A stretch of 64,000 bases of DNA from assembly GCF_028687615.1 (NCBI RefSeq), contig NZ_JAQTZU010000002.1, positions 124,001 through 188,000 of the forward strand, written 5' to 3'. Of this stretch, positions 42,369-50,933 are shown piece after piece. The stretch comes from Methylovulum sp. (lineage in GTDB: Bacteria > Pseudomonadota > Gammaproteobacteria > Methylococcales > Methylomonadaceae). A program made the position numbers and the translations under genes. How positions within the stretch are numbered: position 1 is the stretch's first letter; the number at the start of each line of letters is the position of its first letter. Under the pieces are notes generated by a model. That model saw nothing but the letters and a program-made list of their open reading frames with translations. It did not search any database and was not told the origin of the DNA.

Positions 42369-43970
42369 TTAAAGTATTAAGTTCGCGGCTAAAGGGGCGG
42401 ACAGGATACCGTTTAGGGAGATACTAAAATCTGCTTGGAGATCCCCATTGATGTCACCATAAAGGCCTGCACCAGAGAATCCATTGTCGAAACGCAATTG
42501 ACCTTCCACCCCGGTAAATTGATTATTACCAATGTAAGTGAACGCTTGGTTGCCATTTTCGTTGATAACGGCATCTATCCCAGAAAGGTCAATCTTATCT
42601 AAGCCTGCAAAATCGTTAATGCTGTCTTGCCCATTATAAAAAAAGTTTTGGCTCGGACTTTGTACTTCGTTGAGGGCTAAGAACTTGAAAATATCGTTAC
42701 CCGCGCCACCAATCAGCGTGTCGGAACCTTGCCCGCCAATCAGCGTATCGTTGCCGTTACCGCCAGAAAGCGTATCATCGCCTGTCCAGCCAGTAAGGGT
42801 GTCATTACCGTCGCCGCCGTTCACCGTGTCATTCCCCATGCCGCCATTTAAGGTATCGTTACCGGCTAAACCATTTAGCATGTCATTACCGTTGCCTGTT
42901 GTTTTGGTATCCGCTAGCCCCGTGCCTGTGAATACCTGGTCTGTGGCGATAATCAAGCGGTTGCTGCCAGCGGCGGTTTCTTGCAGCATTTTGGTGAAAT
43001 TGCTCAGTTGAATGCTCGCATCTTCTTGATAATCCCCATTAAAGTCGAATTCAAGGGTGGCGTAATTCCCGGAAAGACTAAAAGAAGGGGTTTGAACCAA
43101 ACGATATTGACCGGTTTCGCCGCTAAACTCGGCATCGCCGATATAATCACCCCAGAACTGGAAATCTTGGATATTCATGAATAACTGGTCACCAACGCTA
43201 AAATCGGTGATTACGTCCGCGTGCATGCCATCGGGTTCGGTAAATCTGAAAATATCGTTACCCGCGCCGCCGTTGAAAATATCCCTGCCAAAACCACCGT
43301 CCAGCGTATCGTTACCATCACCGCCAAAAAGATGGTCGCGACCTTCGCCACCGACCAGGTAATCGTTGCCGCCCAAGCCTAATAAACGGTCATTGCCTGA
43401 ACCGCCAGTCAATGTTTCTCCTGCGGCAGTCCCGGTTTTAATTTGATTGGCGGCAACGATCAATACGCCTGAATTAAGGGCGGTTTCGACTAGGTTGACA
43501 GTATTTTTTATAAATATCGTGGCATCGGCTTCACCATCACCATTGGCATCAATTTCAATACCCGTTGGGTAAGGATAATTAATGTCTATAGGCAAGTTAG
43601 TTAGGTTGTTTGGGTCATCTGTATAGCGGATTTCCCCAGCCACTCCGTTAAACTGTTGATTGCCAATGAAATGATGCGCCGTCAAAGCTGAAAAGTCGAT
43701 GCGGTCACCCACGGCAAACGACTGGATTTTATCGCCGTTGGCATCCGTAGCAATTTTGTATTGAAACGTGTCATTTCCGGCACCACCATGCAAGGTGTCT
43801 GATCCAGCACCACCTTCTAGAATATCGTCTCCCAAGCCGCCCGAAAGATAATCCGCTCCGCCGCCGCCGCGTAAAATATCGTTTCCGGCTAGTCCGAACA
43901 AAGCATCAGTGCCTGCCGTGCCAATCAAGGTATCTACACCTGCTGTACCTACTTTTATTTTGATGGTCAT
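42369..43970 (-). CDS. RTX calcium-binding protein with three repeat/linker modules
   Basis: A 533-residue protein made of three successive modules, each a block of GGxGxDxLx nonapeptides (for example GGGGADYLSGGLGDDILEGG, GGEGRDHLFGGDGNDTLDGG, GGDGNDTLTGWTGDDTLSGG) followed by a serralysin C-terminal-like segment with D.I..F..GD.IDFS, FNGVAGEIRY/FSGETGQYRL/FTGVEGQLRF and a D.NGD...D..I calcium loop. No catalytic domain is seen. There is no signal peptide; the hydrophobic C-terminus (SAPLAANLIL) fits a type I secretion signal. The type I secretion operon at 5.3-9.8 kb is a candidate exporter. It folds outside the cell on calcium binding. Confidence 0.92.
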   Translation of the reverse strand: MTIKIKVGTAGVDTLIGTAGTDALFGLAGNDILRGGGGADYLSGGLGDDILEGGAGSDTLHGGAGNDTFQYKIATDANGDKIQSFAVGDRIDFSALTAHHFIGNQQFNGVAGEIRYTDDPNNLTNLPIDINYPYPTGIEIDANGDGEADATIFIKNTVNLVETALNSGVLIVAANQIKTGTAAGETLTGGSGNDRLLGLGGNDYLVGGEGRDHLFGGDGNDTLDGGFGRDIFNGGAGNDIFRFTEPDGMHADVITDFSVGDQLFMNIQDFQFWGDYIGDAEFSGETGQYRLVQTPSFSLSGNYATLEFDFNGDYQEDASIQLSNFTKMLQETAAGSNRLIIATDQVFTGTGLADTKTTGNGNDMLNGLAGNDTLNGGMGNDTVNGGDGNDTLTGWTGDDTLSGGNGNDTLIGGQGSDTLIGGAGNDIFKFLALNEVQSPSQNFFYNGQDSINDFAGLDKIDLSGIDAVINENGNQAFTYIGNNQFTGVEGQLRFDNGFSGAGLYGDINGDLQADFSISLNGILSAPLAANLIL

Positions 43971-44148
43971 TTATTTATCCTCGTGAAGGTTAATGGTGGT
44001 AAATCAGCGATAATTTTCCAGCGGTGTCGTAACTCATTTAAAAATATTGAACATTTACTTTAATATCAATAACATGGATAGATAATAGTGATGTTCAAAC
44101 GGGCGATACCGACACCGCTGTGGAGGCATCGCCCAATAACTCTAAGGA

Positions 44149-44262
44149 TATGGCAAAAAATAACTTCCGCTAATGGTCCCCACGCTCTGCGTACCCGCAG
44201 GGCATAGATGGAAACCCGGTCAGGGACGCTCTGCGTCCCGAACCGCAGAGCGGGAACGATAA
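44149..44262. repeat. Dispersed repeat (copy 1; copy 2 at 52113-52173)
   Basis: ATATGGCAAAAAATAACTTC then CCCACGCTCTGCGTACCCGC and GGGAACGATA occur at both loci; copy 1 has an extra palindromic insert (GGGACGCTCTGCGTCCC). The remaining bases between the RTX gene and metZ (43971-44321) hold no gene. Confidence 0.7.
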
Positions 44263-44321
44263 TATACCAAGTGGATTTGATAATCCCGCATCTTGTTATG
44301 GTTTGCTATGTATTTATCGTT

Positions 44322-45503
44322 TTACAAACCTAGCGATAAATCCCCTTCTATATCCTGGATATTTTCCAAGCCCACCGAAATTCGGATTAAACCGTCATTA
44401 ATACCCGCCGCCGTCCGCGCTTCGGGGCTTAAACGGCCATGCGTGGTGCTTGCCGGATGGGTGATGGTAGTTTTGACATCTCCCAGGTTTGCGGTGATGG
44501 ATAACAAGCGGGTCGAATCAAGCAAACGCCACGCCGCGTCTTTGCCGCCGGATAATTCAAAACTGACGATGCCGCCGAAATGGCTTTGCTGGCGTTTGGC
44601 GAGTCCGTGTTGTGGGTGAGATTCTAAACCAGGGTAATAGACTTTGCTGACACTAGGTTGCGCTTCCAGCCATTGCGCCAAAGCCAAGGCGTTGTCGCAA
44701 TGGGCTTTCATGCGGATCGCCAAGGTTTCCAAGCCCGACAAAAACACCCACGCATTGAACGGGCTCATGCTCGCGCCGCCTGTCCTTAAGTAAGGATAAA
44801 CCGATTTTTCGATAATTTCTTCGCTGGCGATCACCGCACCACCGACGCAACGGCCTTGCCCGTCGATGTATTTGGTCGCCGATTGCACGACAATGTCCGC
44901 GCCTAAAGCTAAAGGTTTTTGCAGGGCGGGGGTGCAGAAGCAGTTATCGACCACCAACAAACTGCCGTTTTGATGCGCCAGTTCGGCGAGTTCGGCAATA
45001 TCGGCGATGCCCGTCAAGGGATTGGATGGTGTTTCCAAAAACAGGAAACGTGTGTTGGGTTTGATTGCCGCCGCCCATGCTGCCGTGTCGGTCAAATCGA
45101 CGAAATCGCAGCTTACGCCGAACTTACCAAAATAATTTTCAAACATCAGCACGGTGTTACCGAACACGCCCCGCGAGCAAACGATATGGTCACCCGCTTT
45201 CAGCAAGCTCATCCCCACCGCCATGATCGCCGCCATGCCGGAAGAAAACGCCAAACAGCGTTCGCCTTGTTCCATCAAGGCCAGACGTTCCTGAAACGCC
45301 CTGACCGTGGGATTGGTAAAGCGCGAATAAATATTGCCAGGCTTTTTGCCGGTAAAGCGCAAAGCGGCATCTTCTGCGCTGGCGAACACATAGCTGGAGG
45401 TGGGGAAAATCGCGATGCTATGTTCATCTTCGTGGGTGCGCTGGTGTCCGGCGCGGATGGCTTGGGTTTCCAAGGAGTATTCGTTCCAGTTGATTTCGGT
45501 CAT
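44322..45503 (-). CDS. metZ: O-succinylhomoserine sulfhydrylase (MetZ)
   Basis: A 393-residue Cys/Met-metabolism PLP enzyme. AIFPTSSYVFASAEDAALRF, YSRFTNPTVRAFQERLA, SSGMAAIMAVGMSLLKAGDH, LVVDNCFCTPALQKPL and SATKYIDGQGRCVGGAVI (PLP Lys in SATK) follow the family order; the GQGR after the Lys and HVHP-less context favour MetZ over MetB. It forms homocysteine from O-succinylhomoserine and sulfide. No SAM-responsive riboswitch is visible upstream. Cystathionine gamma-synthase is the alternative call. Confidence 0.9.
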   Translation of the reverse strand: MTEINWNEYSLETQAIRAGHQRTHEDEHSIAIFPTSSYVFASAEDAALRFTGKKPGNIYSRFTNPTVRAFQERLALMEQGERCLAFSSGMAAIMAVGMSLLKAGDHIVCSRGVFGNTVLMFENYFGKFGVSCDFVDLTDTAAWAAAIKPNTRFLFLETPSNPLTGIADIAELAELAHQNGSLLVVDNCFCTPALQKPLALGADIVVQSATKYIDGQGRCVGGAVIASEEIIEKSVYPYLRTGGASMSPFNAWVFLSGLETLAIRMKAHCDNALALAQWLEAQPSVSKVYYPGLESHPQHGLAKRQQSHFGGIVSFELSGGKDAAWRLLDSTRLLSITANLGDVKTTITHPASTTHGRLSPEARTAAGINDGLIRISVGLENIQDIEGDLSLGL

Positions 45504-45680
45504 GATCGGCGTGAGTTAGTGAAGACGTGAGTTAGTCAAATAGTTGAGGGCGATTTTAACATTGATTGTTTATGTCTGGGATTCCAAAAATTGTGTGGAC
45601 AGTTGAAGCTGGAATTAAGTGGAAACATTTCGGCATAGTTGGGAAAACTAACGCTGGCCGGGGGGCGGCAACAGGCGGAT

Positions 45681-45916
45681 GCCCTTGAAGACCAAAGTCG
45701 TGCCGCCGCCCTTTGCCGGCCACGACCGAGGGGATGGCGGCCTTCACCGCTGAATTTGGCGTGCTGGAAACCGAAACCGACATTGAGTCATTCGACCAAA
45801 GGCTTGATGAAATTGTCGCCAGGATTGAAGCGGATGGCTTGATGTCTGACTGCAATCAGGATAAGCGATGCGCACTACGCGGGCTGTTTGAAGTATATGT
45901 TGATGGACGCTTATAA
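45681..45916 (+). pseudogene. Possible small decayed gene
   Basis: Two frames on the plus strand suggest one protein broken by a frameshift: MPLKTKVVPPPF from 45681, then EGMAAFTAEFGVLETETDIE and DQRLDEIVARIEADGL to the TAA at 45914. The second half is acidic and helical and looks coding. I do not recognise the family. The other bases between metZ and cstA (45504-46111) show nothing else. Confidence 0.3.
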
Positions 45917-46111
45917 AACAACTCGTAAAGTAATAGCTTATCAATGGATTATCAATGGATTAGTCTCTAAAAAAGTACAGATTCTAAGCTTTCGCAAACT
46001 TGTGGCTGATAAAAATGCTTAATTCGGATAAAGTGGCAAGCATTCATCGTAGACTATGCTTAAACTGCCCGGGCTACTGATCTAGTTTCAACGCAAATCC
46101 TCAAACTTTTG

Positions 46112-46237
46112 TTTAGGAATGTGCATGGAATAAATTCGCGGATCAAGACCTGTCAGGTTTCTTGTGCCCCAGAGGGTATCAAAACCTGACAGGTCTGACG
46201 AGCCGGTGCGGAAATTATTTCATGCCCGTTCCTTAGG
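46112..46237. repeat. Palindromic element, family B, copy 4
   Basis: TTTAGGAATGTGCATGGAATAA ... GAAATTATTTCATGCCCGTTCCTTAGG, with the long-loop central hairpin (loop cttgtgccccagagggtatc) identical to that at 10207-10255. It lies 48 bases before cstA. Confidence 0.85.
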
Positions 46238-46284
46238 CAGTACCCAAGTGGCTTCAAAACCCATCAACCCACGAGCAAATCCCT

Positions 46285-48354
46285 ATGAAAAATCTCCAAC
46301 AAACGTTCATCTGGCTTACCATCGCCATTATCGGCGCGTCGGCAATCGGCGGCATTGCCATCCAGCGCGGCGAAAGCATCAATGCCTTGTGGTTTGTCAC
46401 CGCAGCCCTGTGTGTCTATGCGATAGCCTTCCGCTTTTATGCCGCATGGATTGCCGCCACCGTGTTGGTGGTGGATGATACTCGCGCCACGCCCGCCGAA
46501 CGCTTGGATAACGGCCATGACTTCACGCCGACCAACAAATGGATCGTGTTCGGACACCATTTTGCCGCGATAGCCGGTCCCGGCCCTTTGGTCGGCCCCA
46601 CCCTTGCCGCGCAATTTGGCTATTTGCCTGGCACGCTGTGGATTTTGTTCGGCTCGGTCTTGGGCGGTTGTGTGCAGGACATGGTGACGCTGTTCATGTC
46701 CACGCGCCGCGATGCCAAAAGCCTAGGGCAAATGGCGAGGGATGAATTGGGCGCGTTGGGCGGTACGGCGGCGTTGATCGCCACGTTTACCATCATGATT
46801 ATCCTGATTGCGGTGCTGGGTTTGGTGGTGGTCAATGCCATGAAACATAGCCCGTGGGCGACGTTCACCGTGTCGGCGACGATCCCGATTGCCATCATTG
46901 TCGGTTTTTACATGCGCCATTTTCGCCCGGGCCAAGTGCTGGAAGCCTCGGCGATTGGCGTGGCCCTGTTGTTATTGTCGGTTGCCGCTGGTGGTTGGAT
47001 AGACCATCATCCCATCATGCGCGTGTGGTTTGACCACGAAGGTTTGACCTTGGCGTGGTGGGTCATGGCCTACGGTTTTGCGGCGGCGATCTTGCCGGTA
47101 TGGATGCTGCTTGCCCCGCGTGATTATTTGTCCACTTACATGAAGCTAGGCACGATCACCTTGCTGGCGGTGGCGATCATCGTCTTGCAACCCAGCGTCA
47201 AAATGCCCGCCATCACGCAATTCATTGACGGCACCGGGCCGATTTTCGGCGGCAAACTATTCCCGTTTGTGTTCATCACCATCGCTTGCGGGGCGATTTC
47301 CGGCTTCCATTCCTTGGTCGCCTCCGGCACGACCCCCAAACTGTTGTCGAACGAACGCGATATTTGCACCATTGGTTACGGCGGCATGTTGCTGGAATCG
47401 TTCGTGGCGATGATGGCGATGATTGCCGCCACGGTGCTGGACCCTGGCGTGTATTTCGCCATCAACAGCCCAGCAGGGATTGTCGGCAAAGAAGCGATAG
47501 ATGCCGTGGCGAAAATCTCGTCTTGGGGCTTTCCGGTGTCGGTCGAGCAAATGCAAGTATTGGCGAAAGACATGGGCGAAACCAGCTTGTTTGCGCGTAC
47601 TGGCGGTGCGCCGTCACTCGCCGTTGGCATGGCGAGCATATTCGGCAGCGCATTTGGGCAAGGGATGCTCGCGGTGTGGTACCACTTCGCGATTATGTTC
47701 GAGGCGATTTTCATCCTGACCACATTGGATGCCGGCACGAGGGTAGGGCGGTTCATGTTGCAGGACATGCTCGGCAATATCTGGCCGAAAATGGGCGAAA
47801 CGTCGTGGATGCCATCCGCGCTCATCACCAGCGCATTGGTGGTGTCCGGTTGGGGCTATTTTTTGTACATCGGCGTGATCGACCCGAACGGCGGCGTGAA
47901 CATCCTCTGGCCTTTGTTCGGCATCGCCAACCAAATGCTGGCGGCGATTGCACTGTGCGTGTGCACGACGATCTTGGTCAAATCCGACAAACTGAAATTT
48001 GCGTGGGTGACGGGTTTGCCGCTGACGTGGCTGATCATCATCACCAGCACCGCCGCGTGGCAAAAACTGACCAGTGATGACGTCCGCATCGGCTTCTTTG
48101 CCGCCGCCAACGACATGAGCGGCAAACTCGCCAGCGGCAGCCTGCCACCCGAAAAAGCCGCCATCGCCCCGCAGTTGATCTTCAACCTGCAACTGGATGC
48201 TTACATCACCATCGCCTTCGTCAGTTTGTTATGGCTGATTGTATTCGACATGCTGCGTGTCTGTAGCCGTTATTTGGCGGGAAAACCCGTGCCGCTGCTC
48301 ACCGAGTCGCCGCATATCCCTAGCCGTTTGCTTGAAGACTGGGTGCGTGACTGA
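46285..48354 (+). CDS. cstA: Carbon starvation protein CstA-family transporter
   Basis: A 689-residue protein with about 16-18 membrane segments. GHHFAAIAGPGPLVGPTLAAQFGYLPG and the GSVLGGCVQDMVTLFMSTRRDAKSLG stretch are strongly conserved in CstA. CstA and its paralogue BtsT import peptides or pyruvate under carbon limitation. Its stop overlaps the start of a YbdD-type gene (TGATG), the usual cstA-ybdD arrangement. The catabolite-related regulation seen in enterics cannot be judged here. Confidence 0.94.
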   Translation: MKNLQQTFIWLTIAIIGASAIGGIAIQRGESINALWFVTAALCVYAIAFRFYAAWIAATVLVVDDTRATPAERLDNGHDFTPTNKWIVFGHHFAAIAGPGPLVGPTLAAQFGYLPGTLWILFGSVLGGCVQDMVTLFMSTRRDAKSLGQMARDELGALGGTAALIATFTIMIILIAVLGLVVVNAMKHSPWATFTVSATIPIAIIVGFYMRHFRPGQVLEASAIGVALLLLSVAAGGWIDHHPIMRVWFDHEGLTLAWWVMAYGFAAAILPVWMLLAPRDYLSTYMKLGTITLLAVAIIVLQPSVKMPAITQFIDGTGPIFGGKLFPFVFITIACGAISGFHSLVASGTTPKLLSNERDICTIGYGGMLLESFVAMMAMIAATVLDPGVYFAINSPAGIVGKEAIDAVAKISSWGFPVSVEQMQVLAKDMGETSLFARTGGAPSLAVGMASIFGSAFGQGMLAVWYHFAIMFEAIFILTTLDAGTRVGRFMLQDMLGNIWPKMGETSWMPSALITSALVVSGWGYFLYIGVIDPNGGVNILWPLFGIANQMLAAIALCVCTTILVKSDKLKFAWVTGLPLTWLIIITSTAAWQKLTSDDVRIGFFAAANDMSGKLASGSLPPEKAAIAPQLIFNLQLDAYITIAFVSLLWLIVFDMLRVCSRYLAGKPVPLLTESPHIPSRLLEDWVRD

Positions 48355-48539
48355 TGTTGCGGCAATTGAAAGTTTTTTGGCGCGGTGTGCGCCAATTGTC
48401 CGGCGATGATGCTTACGAGCGGTATTTACGGCATTATGCCCAGCATCACGCCGATGCAGAAATTCCGCCGTTAAGCAAAGCCGAATTTTTTAAACAGTGG
48501 CAAGATGGGCAATGGCAGGGGATTAGGCGGTGTTGTTAA
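48354..48539 (+). CDS. YbdD/YjiX-family small protein
   Basis: A 61-residue protein (VFWRGVRQLSGDDAYERYLRH...PLSKAEFFKQWQDGQ). DAYERYLRHYAQHH and the S-x-x-EF[FY] pattern identify the DUF466/YbdD family, always encoded next to CstA-type transporters and thought to be a small partner subunit. Translationally coupled to cstA by a one-base overlap of stop and start. Confidence 0.9.
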   Translation: MLRQLKVFWRGVRQLSGDDAYERYLRHYAQHHADAEIPPLSKAEFFKQWQDGQWQGIRRCC

Positions 48540-48643
48540 ATAAAAATATCCAACTTTCCATATACATCAGCCATTTTTTCAATTAAAATTCGTCCCCTCC
48601 ATGATTTTGGGGTGTTAGCTCAGTTGGTAGAGCAGTGGACTCT

Positions 48644-49352
48644 TAACAAATAGGAGCGTTTATTGGCAACAATAAACTGAACATGTGGCTGTATGCTGGA
48701 AACCCCTAAGAGCTTCAACTACGCCTGCCAGCGTAAAAATGTTGAAGATTGGGCAATCAGCAGGCAACTCTTGACAAAGTTTTTTGATTTATCAAAACAT
48801 TACGTTAGTGGCACGGGATGGTGATGTTAGATAATCCAAATAAAAAAGGAACTTTGGGAGAAATCGCCGTTTGCAAGGAACTGTTGAAACTGGGTTTTGA
48901 TGTTTTTGTAGAAGTTGGCAGCGATTCAAAAGTTGATTGGGTTGTTTTAGATGAAAACTATGTTTGTTATAAGGTTCAAATAAAAGCAACTTACTCAAAT
49001 AACGAAACCGTTGAAGTTTATTCTAAAAAAAGCTGTCTTAATCCAAAATACAATTCAACTTATCAAGTTCAACAAATTGATGCTTTTGCTGTGTATGTCA
49101 TAGATAAAGATATTGTCTTTTATGTGTCAGCAAAAGAGATCCTTAAAAACAGCAAACGCTCTAAATTCAGATTAATGCCAAGCAAAAACGGACAGCAACT
49201 GAACGTCCGCTATGTGCAAGATTATTTGGATTTCAAGAAAGCCCTCAGAGACTTAACGCCGCACACCCAAACCGTTGAAACGGCGGGTGATGAGAAAGTC
49301 CAGACTACAACGTTTTGATGATAAAGCGGTTGGTGAAAGCCAAAGTAGCAAG
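48644..49352 (+). ncRNA. Group I self-splicing intron in tRNA-Lys
   Basis: A 709-nt insert. P1 is clear: exon bases CUCU pair with internal guide GGAG (48653-48656), giving the required U-G wobble at the splice site. P2 is a perfect 8-bp hairpin (48658-48677, loop GCAA). P4/P5 elements are visible: TGCTGGAAACC (48694), a CTTCAAC/GTTGAAG stem (48713-48747) and a Q-like AATCAGCAGG (48755-48764). The intron ends in AGCAAG (omega-G). The 3' half with P7/P8, probably around GAGAAAGTCCAGACTAC (49289-), overlaps the end of the encoded ORF; I could not fold it fully by eye. Confidence 0.88.
48818..49318 (+). CDS. Intron-encoded PD-(D/E)XK-type homing endonuclease
   Basis: A 166-residue protein inside the intron. 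GTLGEIAVCKELLKLGFDVF, then VGSDSKVDWVVLDENYVCYK and VQIKATYS give the E...D...QxK layout (E15, D40, Q54, K56) of the group I intron-associated PD-(D/E)XK family represented by I-Ssp6803I of the Synechocystis tRNA-fMet intron. It would cut intronless tRNA-Lys genes and drive intron homing. ATGs at 48818 and 48824 are both possible starts. The last 20 residues overlap the intron's catalytic core. The gene is more AT-rich than its neighbours, consistent with lateral transfer. Confidence 0.87.
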   Translation: MVMLDNPNKKGTLGEIAVCKELLKLGFDVFVEVGSDSKVDWVVLDENYVCYKVQIKATYSNNETVEVYSKKSCLNPKYNSTYQVQQIDAFAVYVIDKDIVFYVSAKEILKNSKRSKFRLMPSKNGQQLNVRYVQDYLDFKKALRDLTPHTQTVETAGDEKVQTTTF

Positions 49353-49402
49353 TAATCCATAGGTCCAGGGTTCGAGTCCCTGACGCCCCACCAAAAAATA
49401 TC

Positions 49403-49437
49403 AAAGGCTTAGGTTGTTATGACCTAAGCCTTTTTTA
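49403..49437 (+). terminator. Rho-independent terminator of tRNA-Lys
   Basis: AAAGGCTTAGGT tgttatg ACCTAAGCCTTTTTT, 9 bases after the tRNA 3' end. Confidence 0.92.
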
Positions 49438-49566
49438 TTGGGCGCGAAATAGCCAAATTAGCATAGCTTTCTTGTTCGAATAGCTTTCTTGTTCGAATAA
49501 CTGGAAAAAATTGGAAACAACTTTCTTGGTTATAATGAATCGCCCCATAAATACCGCGCAGTTATT

Positions 49567-49653
49567 GTAGGGTACGCTGCGCGTACCTTTTAAAACATGG
49601 CGGCTTTTTCCCATGTCTTTCCTATCTATCAAAGTACGCGCAGCATACCCTAC
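49567..49653. repeat. Inverted repeat with 20-bp arms
   Basis: GTAGGGTACGCTGCGCGTAC and GTACGCGCAGCATACCCTAC, one mismatch, around a 45-base centre. A shorter relative (GGTACGCacaGCGTACC-CTACG) is at 33388-33410. The neighbouring bases 49467-49501 also contain a direct duplication of AGCTTTCTTGTTCGAATA. Confidence 0.7.
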
Positions 49654-49741
49654 TTTTGTGGCAAAGTTTTGATCCCAAAAGCATATTAAAACTTATGCAA
49701 CGGTTAAAAAATGCAGGCTTCGGTTTTAAAACAGGCAGGGT

Positions 49742-50206
49742 ATGACTGATTCTATCGACCCGGCCGCCCGTTCGCGGACGATGGCGGCTATCCGCAGCAA
49801 AAATACCCAACCGGAAAAATGGGTGCGCTCGGCCTTGCACCGGCAAGGTTTCCGTTTCCGGCTGCATAATAAAAAACTGCCCGGTTCACCAGATTTGGTT
49901 TTGCGTAAATACCATGCCGTTATTTTCATCAATGGGTGTTTTTGGCATCAGCACCAGGGCTGCAAAGCGTCGCATCTACCTAAAACACGGCAGGATTTTT
50001 GGGGGCACAAGTTCGCCCGCAATGTCGCGCGTGACCAAAAAGTGCTATACCAGCTTAAAATGCTGGGCTGGCGGGCGGCAATTGTTTGGGAATGCGGCTT
50101 GAAGAAAAAACATAGGGAAGCGACTTTACAGCACTTGGTGGCCTGGTTGTGCAGTGGTGCGGAATATTTTGAAATGCCGGTGTATGATGAATTTAGTGAT
50201 TTATGA
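49742..50206 (+). CDS. vsr: Very short patch repair endonuclease (Vsr)
   Basis: A 154-residue protein. RSRTMAAIRSKNTQPEKWVR, GFRFRLHNKKLPGSPDLVL (catalytic Asp in SPDLVL), VIFINGCFWHQHQGCKASHLP (zinc and metal-binding His/Cys) and WRAAIVWECGLK are typical of Vsr. The enzyme nicks T:G mismatches made by deamination of 5-methylcytosine and is usually encoded next to a cytosine methyltransferase. No methyltransferase or restriction gene is nearby, so it is an orphan here. It looks intact. Confidence 0.92.
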   Translation: MTDSIDPAARSRTMAAIRSKNTQPEKWVRSALHRQGFRFRLHNKKLPGSPDLVLRKYHAVIFINGCFWHQHQGCKASHLPKTRQDFWGHKFARNVARDQKVLYQLKMLGWRAAIVWECGLKKKHREATLQHLVAWLCSGAEYFEMPVYDEFSDL

Positions 50207-50292
50207 CGCGGTTTATTAACATCAGCCTAAGGCGATTTTCGAGAAAGAACAGACCATCAAAAATCTGATTCGTAGAAAAACTAAAGTCCACA

Positions 50293-50370
50293 GTCCACGA
50301 AAATCACGAAAGGCACGAAAAAAAATAACGTGGAGACGTTTTTTTCGTGTTTTTTGTGTCTTTCGTGGAC
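50293..50370. repeat. Long imperfect palindrome
   Basis: GTCCACGAAAATCACGAAAG ... CTTTCGTGGAC with inner CACGAAAAAAA / TTTTTTCGTG pairing. It occupies most of the 217-base gap between vsr and thpR. Confidence 0.65.
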
Positions 50371-50423
50371 AGATTTTTTGGCAAATTCATTGCAGGAAAT
50401 CACCTTAAGAAGCCAAGACAATC

Positions 50424-50933
50424 ATGAAACGTCTATTTTTCGGCATAGAACCCGACCACGAAACCCGCCAACGATGCACCATAATCATGCAGGCACTCAG
50501 TAGCCAGAAAAACCGACCCGTTCCGGCGGCAAACCTGCATGTCACCTTGCTATTTTTAGGCTTGATAGAACCGGCCAAAGAAAGCGCGTTGCTTGAAGAG
50601 GCGGCTACGGTGGCATTCCCGCAGCTAACCATCACCTTCGACCAGCTTAGTTATTGGCAAAAGCCTGGTATTTTGTGCCTGACCGCCAGCGGCATAGCCC
50701 CCCGGCTCTTGGCGTTGGTTGACCAGCTAAGCACCATAGCAAAGAAATTGGCGGTCACTGTTGACGGGCGGCCTTATCAAGCGCATGTCACTTTGGTCAG
50801 GAAAGCCAGGCAGGCCGTTGAGTTGGTGTTCGATCCGGTTAGTTGGCAGGCCGATAGTTTTTGTCTGTTTGAATCCTGTCCGTCTGAAAACGGTGTGGAA
50901 TATCGTGTACTCAAGCGATGGCCGATGGAATGA
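50424..50933 (+). CDS. thpR: RNA 2',3'-cyclic phosphodiesterase (2H phosphoesterase)
   Basis: A 169-residue protein with the two HxTx motifs of the 2H superfamily (LHVTLLFLG near 46-54 and AHVTLVRKA near 120-128) and the N-terminal RLFFGIEPDHETRQR. ThpR hydrolyses 2',3'-cyclic phosphate RNA ends and can ligate 2'-5' in vitro. Length fits the family (about 175). It is followed by the MaoC-like gene on the same strand. Confidence 0.92.
   Translation: MKRLFFGIEPDHETRQRCTIIMQALSSQKNRPVPAANLHVTLLFLGLIEPAKESALLEEAATVAFPQLTITFDQLSYWQKPGILCLTASGIAPRLLALVDQLSTIAKKLAVTVDGRPYQAHVTLVRKARQAVELVFDPVSWQADSFCLFESCPSENGVEYRVLKRWPME

Larger units (their letters stand above)
48609..49393 (+). tRNA. tRNA-Lys(CUU), split by a group I intron
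   Basis: Exon 1 (48609-48643, 35 nt) and exon 2 (49353-49393, 41 nt including encoded CCA) join to a 76-nt tRNA. Acceptor stem GGGGTGT/ACGCCCC, D stem GCTC/GAGC, anticodon stem GTGGA/TCCAT, T arm with GGTTCGAGTCC all pair. The anticodon loop CTCTTAA gives anticodon CUU. The junction after U35 and before U36 satisfies group I rules: exon 1 ends in U and the intron ends in G. Neither half alone is a tRNA. Confidence 0.93.

Noticed and set aside
45556-45855. Minus-strand frame between metZ and cstA
   Set aside because: Composition is Pro/Ser-rich without motif; the plus-strand fragment 45681-45916 is the better, though weak, candidate.
46264-48192. Long open frames on other strands across cstA
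   Set aside because: They are shadows in a GC-rich gene; the CstA frame has all family motifs.
48609-48660. Truncated tRNA pseudogene
   Set aside because: The missing 3' half is found at 49353-49393 with exact complementarity in all stems and a group I intron between, so the gene is split, not truncated.
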